The notes under the pieces were generated by a model that saw only the letters and a list, made by a program, of their open reading frames with translations, was not told the DNA's origin and searched no databases. From positions 1 through 64,000 of the forward strand of contig NZ_CADIKB010000027.1 in the NCBI RefSeq assembly GCF_902859825.1: 64,000 nt of DNA. Reading direction: 5' to 3'. Source of the DNA: Paraburkholderia phenoliruptrix (GTDB lineage: Bacteria; Pseudomonadota; Gammaproteobacteria; Burkholderiales; Burkholderiaceae). Positions 62,200-64,000 of the stretch are shown here, piece after piece. Positions within the stretch are counted from its first letter, which is position 1; every line of letters starts with the position of its first letter. The position numbers and the translations under genes were made by a program.

Positions 62200-62279
62200 T
62201 TGTTTCGAGCACCGCGTAGAGCACAGCATGGAGCACCGCGCCGCGGCATTTCATCAAAGCAGAACAAGGAAGGGGAACC

Positions 62280-64000
62280 ATGTCGCATGCAATGCCCGAC
62301 CGGCTTCTGCCCGGCTCGCCCTATCCGCTCGGCGCCAGTTGGGACGGCCTCGGTGTCAACTTTGCGGTGTTCTCGGCGAACGCACAGAAAATCGAGCTTT
62401 GCCTGTTCGATCCCACCGGCCGCAAGGAAATCAAACGCTTTCCGCTGCCCGAATGCACCGACGAGATCTGGCACGGCTATCTGCCGAATGCGCATCCGGG
62501 CACAGCGTACGGCTTTCGCGCGCACGGTCCGTATCAGCCGCAGCAAGGACAGCGCTTCAATCCGCACAAGCTGTTGCTCGACCCGTACGCGCGCAAGCTC
62601 GTCGGGCAGTTCCGCTGGTCGGATGCGTTGTTCGGCTATCGCGTGCATTCGAATCGCGCGGATCTTTCCATCGACCGGCGCGACTCCGCTCCCGCGATGC
62701 CCAAATGCGTGGTGATCGACGAAGCATTCGACTGGTCGCACGACAAGCGCCCAAATGTGCCGTGGGGCGAAAGCGTCATCTACGAAACGCACGTGCGCGG
62801 CGCCTCCATGCTGCGTGCTGATCTGCGTCAGCACGAACGCGGCACGTTTGCCGCGCTGGCGTCGCCGGAATTTATCGAGCATCTGCTGAAGCTCGGTGTG
62901 ACCGCCGTCGAGCTGCTGCCGGTTCATGCGTTTCTCAACGACCGTTTTCTCGTGGAGCGCGGCCTGCGCAATTACTGGGGCTACAACACGGCGGCTTTCT
63001 TTGCGCCCGAGCCGTCGTATCTGAGCACGCACCGGCTCGATGAAATGCGCATTGCCGTGCGCCAGTTGCACGCGGCCGGCATTGAAGTGATTCTCGACGT
63101 GGTCTACAACCACACCTGCGAAGGCAACGAAATGGGGCCGACCGTCTCGTGGCGCGGTCTCGACAATGCGAGCTACTACCGCCTGATTCCTGGCGACGAG
63201 CGGCATCACATCAACGACACCGGCTGCGGCAATACCGTGAACCTGCTGCATCCGCGCGTGCTGCAGATGGTGATGGATTCGCTGCGCTACTGGTCGACGG
63301 CGTTCAACATCGACGGCTTCCGTTTCGATCTCGGCGTGACGCTCGGGCGCGAGCCGCATGGTTTCGATCCCGGCTCCGGCTTCTTCGACGCGGTGCGCCA
63401 GGACCCGGTTCTGTCGCAGCGCAAGCTGATTTCCGAGCCGTGGGACATCGGCCCCGGCGGTTATCAGCTTGGCAATCATCCACCGGGTTTTGGCGAATGG
63501 AATGACCGTTTCCGCGATACCGTGCGGCGTTTCTGGCGTGGCGACGCGGGCCTGCGCCCGGACCTCGCCGCGCGCCTGACCGGTTCCGCCGATCTGTTCA
63601 ACCGGCGCTTTCGCAAGCCTTGGGCGTCGATCAATTTCGTCGCCTCGCATGACGGTTTTACGCTCGCCGACATTACCGCGTACGAGCACAAACACAACGA
63701 GGCGAATCGCGAAGGGAACCGCGACGGCCATAACGAAAACTGCAGCAGCAACTGGGGCGTCGAAGGACCGACCGACGATCCCGCGATTCTCGCCACGCGC
63801 AAACGCGTGGCGCGCTCGATGATCGCGACGCTGCTGATTGCGCTCGGCACGCCGATGCTGCTCGCCGGCGACGAGTCGTTGCGCACGCAGGACGGCAACA
63901 ACAATGCGTACTGCCAGGATAACGAAATATCGTGGATCGACTGGGAACGCGCGGAATCGCCGGACGGCCATCAGATGACGGAGTTCGTGTCGCGCGTGGT
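62280..64000 (+). CDS. glgX: Glycogen debranching enzyme GlgX (partial, cut by window end)
   Basis: The first 573 codons are in the window; the gene runs past the end. It starts MSHAMPDRLLPGSPYPLGAS after an AAGGAAGGGGAA ribosome-binding site. The N-terminal CBM48 domain is followed by the GH13 core with nucleophile Asp350 (GFRFDLGVTLGR), acid Glu386 (LISEPWDIGPGGYQ) and Asp458 (FVASHDGFTLAD). GlgX removes alpha-1,6 branches left by phosphorylase. It is last in the glgE pathway cluster. Confidence 0.95.
   Translation, partial: MSHAMPDRLLPGSPYPLGASWDGLGVNFAVFSANAQKIELCLFDPTGRKEIKRFPLPECTDEIWHGYLPNAHPGTAYGFRAHGPYQPQQGQRFNPHKLLLDPYARKLVGQFRWSDALFGYRVHSNRADLSIDRRDSAPAMPKCVVIDEAFDWSHDKRPNVPWGESVIYETHVRGASMLRADLRQHERGTFAALASPEFIEHLLKLGVTAVELLPVHAFLNDRFLVERGLRNYWGYNTAAFFAPEPSYLSTHRLDEMRIAVRQLHAAGIEVILDVVYNHTCEGNEMGPTVSWRGLDNASYYRLIPGDERHHINDTGCGNTVNLLHPRVLQMVMDSLRYWSTAFNIDGFRFDLGVTLGREPHGFDPGSGFFDAVRQDPVLSQRKLISEPWDIGPGGYQLGNHPPGFGEWNDRFRDTVRRFWRGDAGLRPDLAARLTGSADLFNRRFRKPWASINFVASHDGFTLADITAYEHKHNEANREGNRDGHNENCSSNWGVEGPTDDPAILATRKRVARSMIATLLIALGTPMLLAGDESLRTQDGNNNAYCQDNEISWIDWERAESPDGHQMTEFVSRV

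Overview
The window looks like chromosome sequence from a Burkholderia-group betaproteobacterium, most likely Paraburkholderia. The evidence is the high G+C content, the gene order rpsU-yqeY-dnaG-rpoD, a RpoD with an acidic insert, the DUF3563 and BPSS1780-type proteins, and a fused TreS-maltokinase in a GlgE operon. Housekeeping and metabolic genes fill most of it. I saw no insertion sequence, prophage, CRISPR array or rRNA gene.

Layout. 1-9.3 kb: a secreted BNR-repeat protein, ppnP, a possible dioxygenase, a decayed patatin-type gene, a FlxA-like protein, a GNAT acetyltransferase, and an IclR regulator next to a polar amino-acid ABC transporter. 9.8-12.5 kb: a Tim44-like membrane protein, nhaR, and a tRNA gene with anticodon CAU (probably tRNA-Ile2) split by a 249-nt group I intron. 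12.5-18 kb: the macromolecular-synthesis cluster (rpoD, dnaG, yqeY, rpsU, all minus strand). 18-25 kb: an HI0933-type flavoprotein, tsaD, folE2 with a long structured leader, and the isoprenoid genes dxs-ispA-xseB. 25-33 kb: a Rieske oxygenase, a sulfurtransferase, a dienelactone hydrolase, NDH-2, polA and a LOG-family gene; the last two start one base apart on opposite strands. 33-43 kb: a LysR regulator with a two-part chromate transporter, amn, a DUF2782 gene, thrB, a membrane protein, phr, DUF3563 and a PHB-depolymerase-type esterase. 43-48.7 kb: a PAP2 phosphatase, modABC with modE, a tautomerase and a LysR regulator. 48.7-52.6 kb: a degenerate tandem repeat, a frameshifted secreted protein, a Xre/RES toxin-antitoxin pair, an ApaH-like phosphatase and a DUF1345 membrane protein. 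53-64 kb: glgE, treS-mak, glgB and glgX (cut by the window edge).

How the genes work together. The last block is a nearly complete GlgE pathway: TreS converts trehalose to maltose, the fused kinase makes maltose-1-phosphate, GlgE polymerises it, GlgB branches the glucan and GlgX debranches it. The mod genes form a molybdate uptake system with its own sensor; dxs and ispA feed isoprenoid synthesis.

Most notable: the tRNA group I intron with an enlarged P1 region; GlgE carrying a second amylase-like domain whose predicted acid/base Glu is Ala; the folE2 leader; and several precise dyads next to regulators. All reading is by eye; no database search was run.
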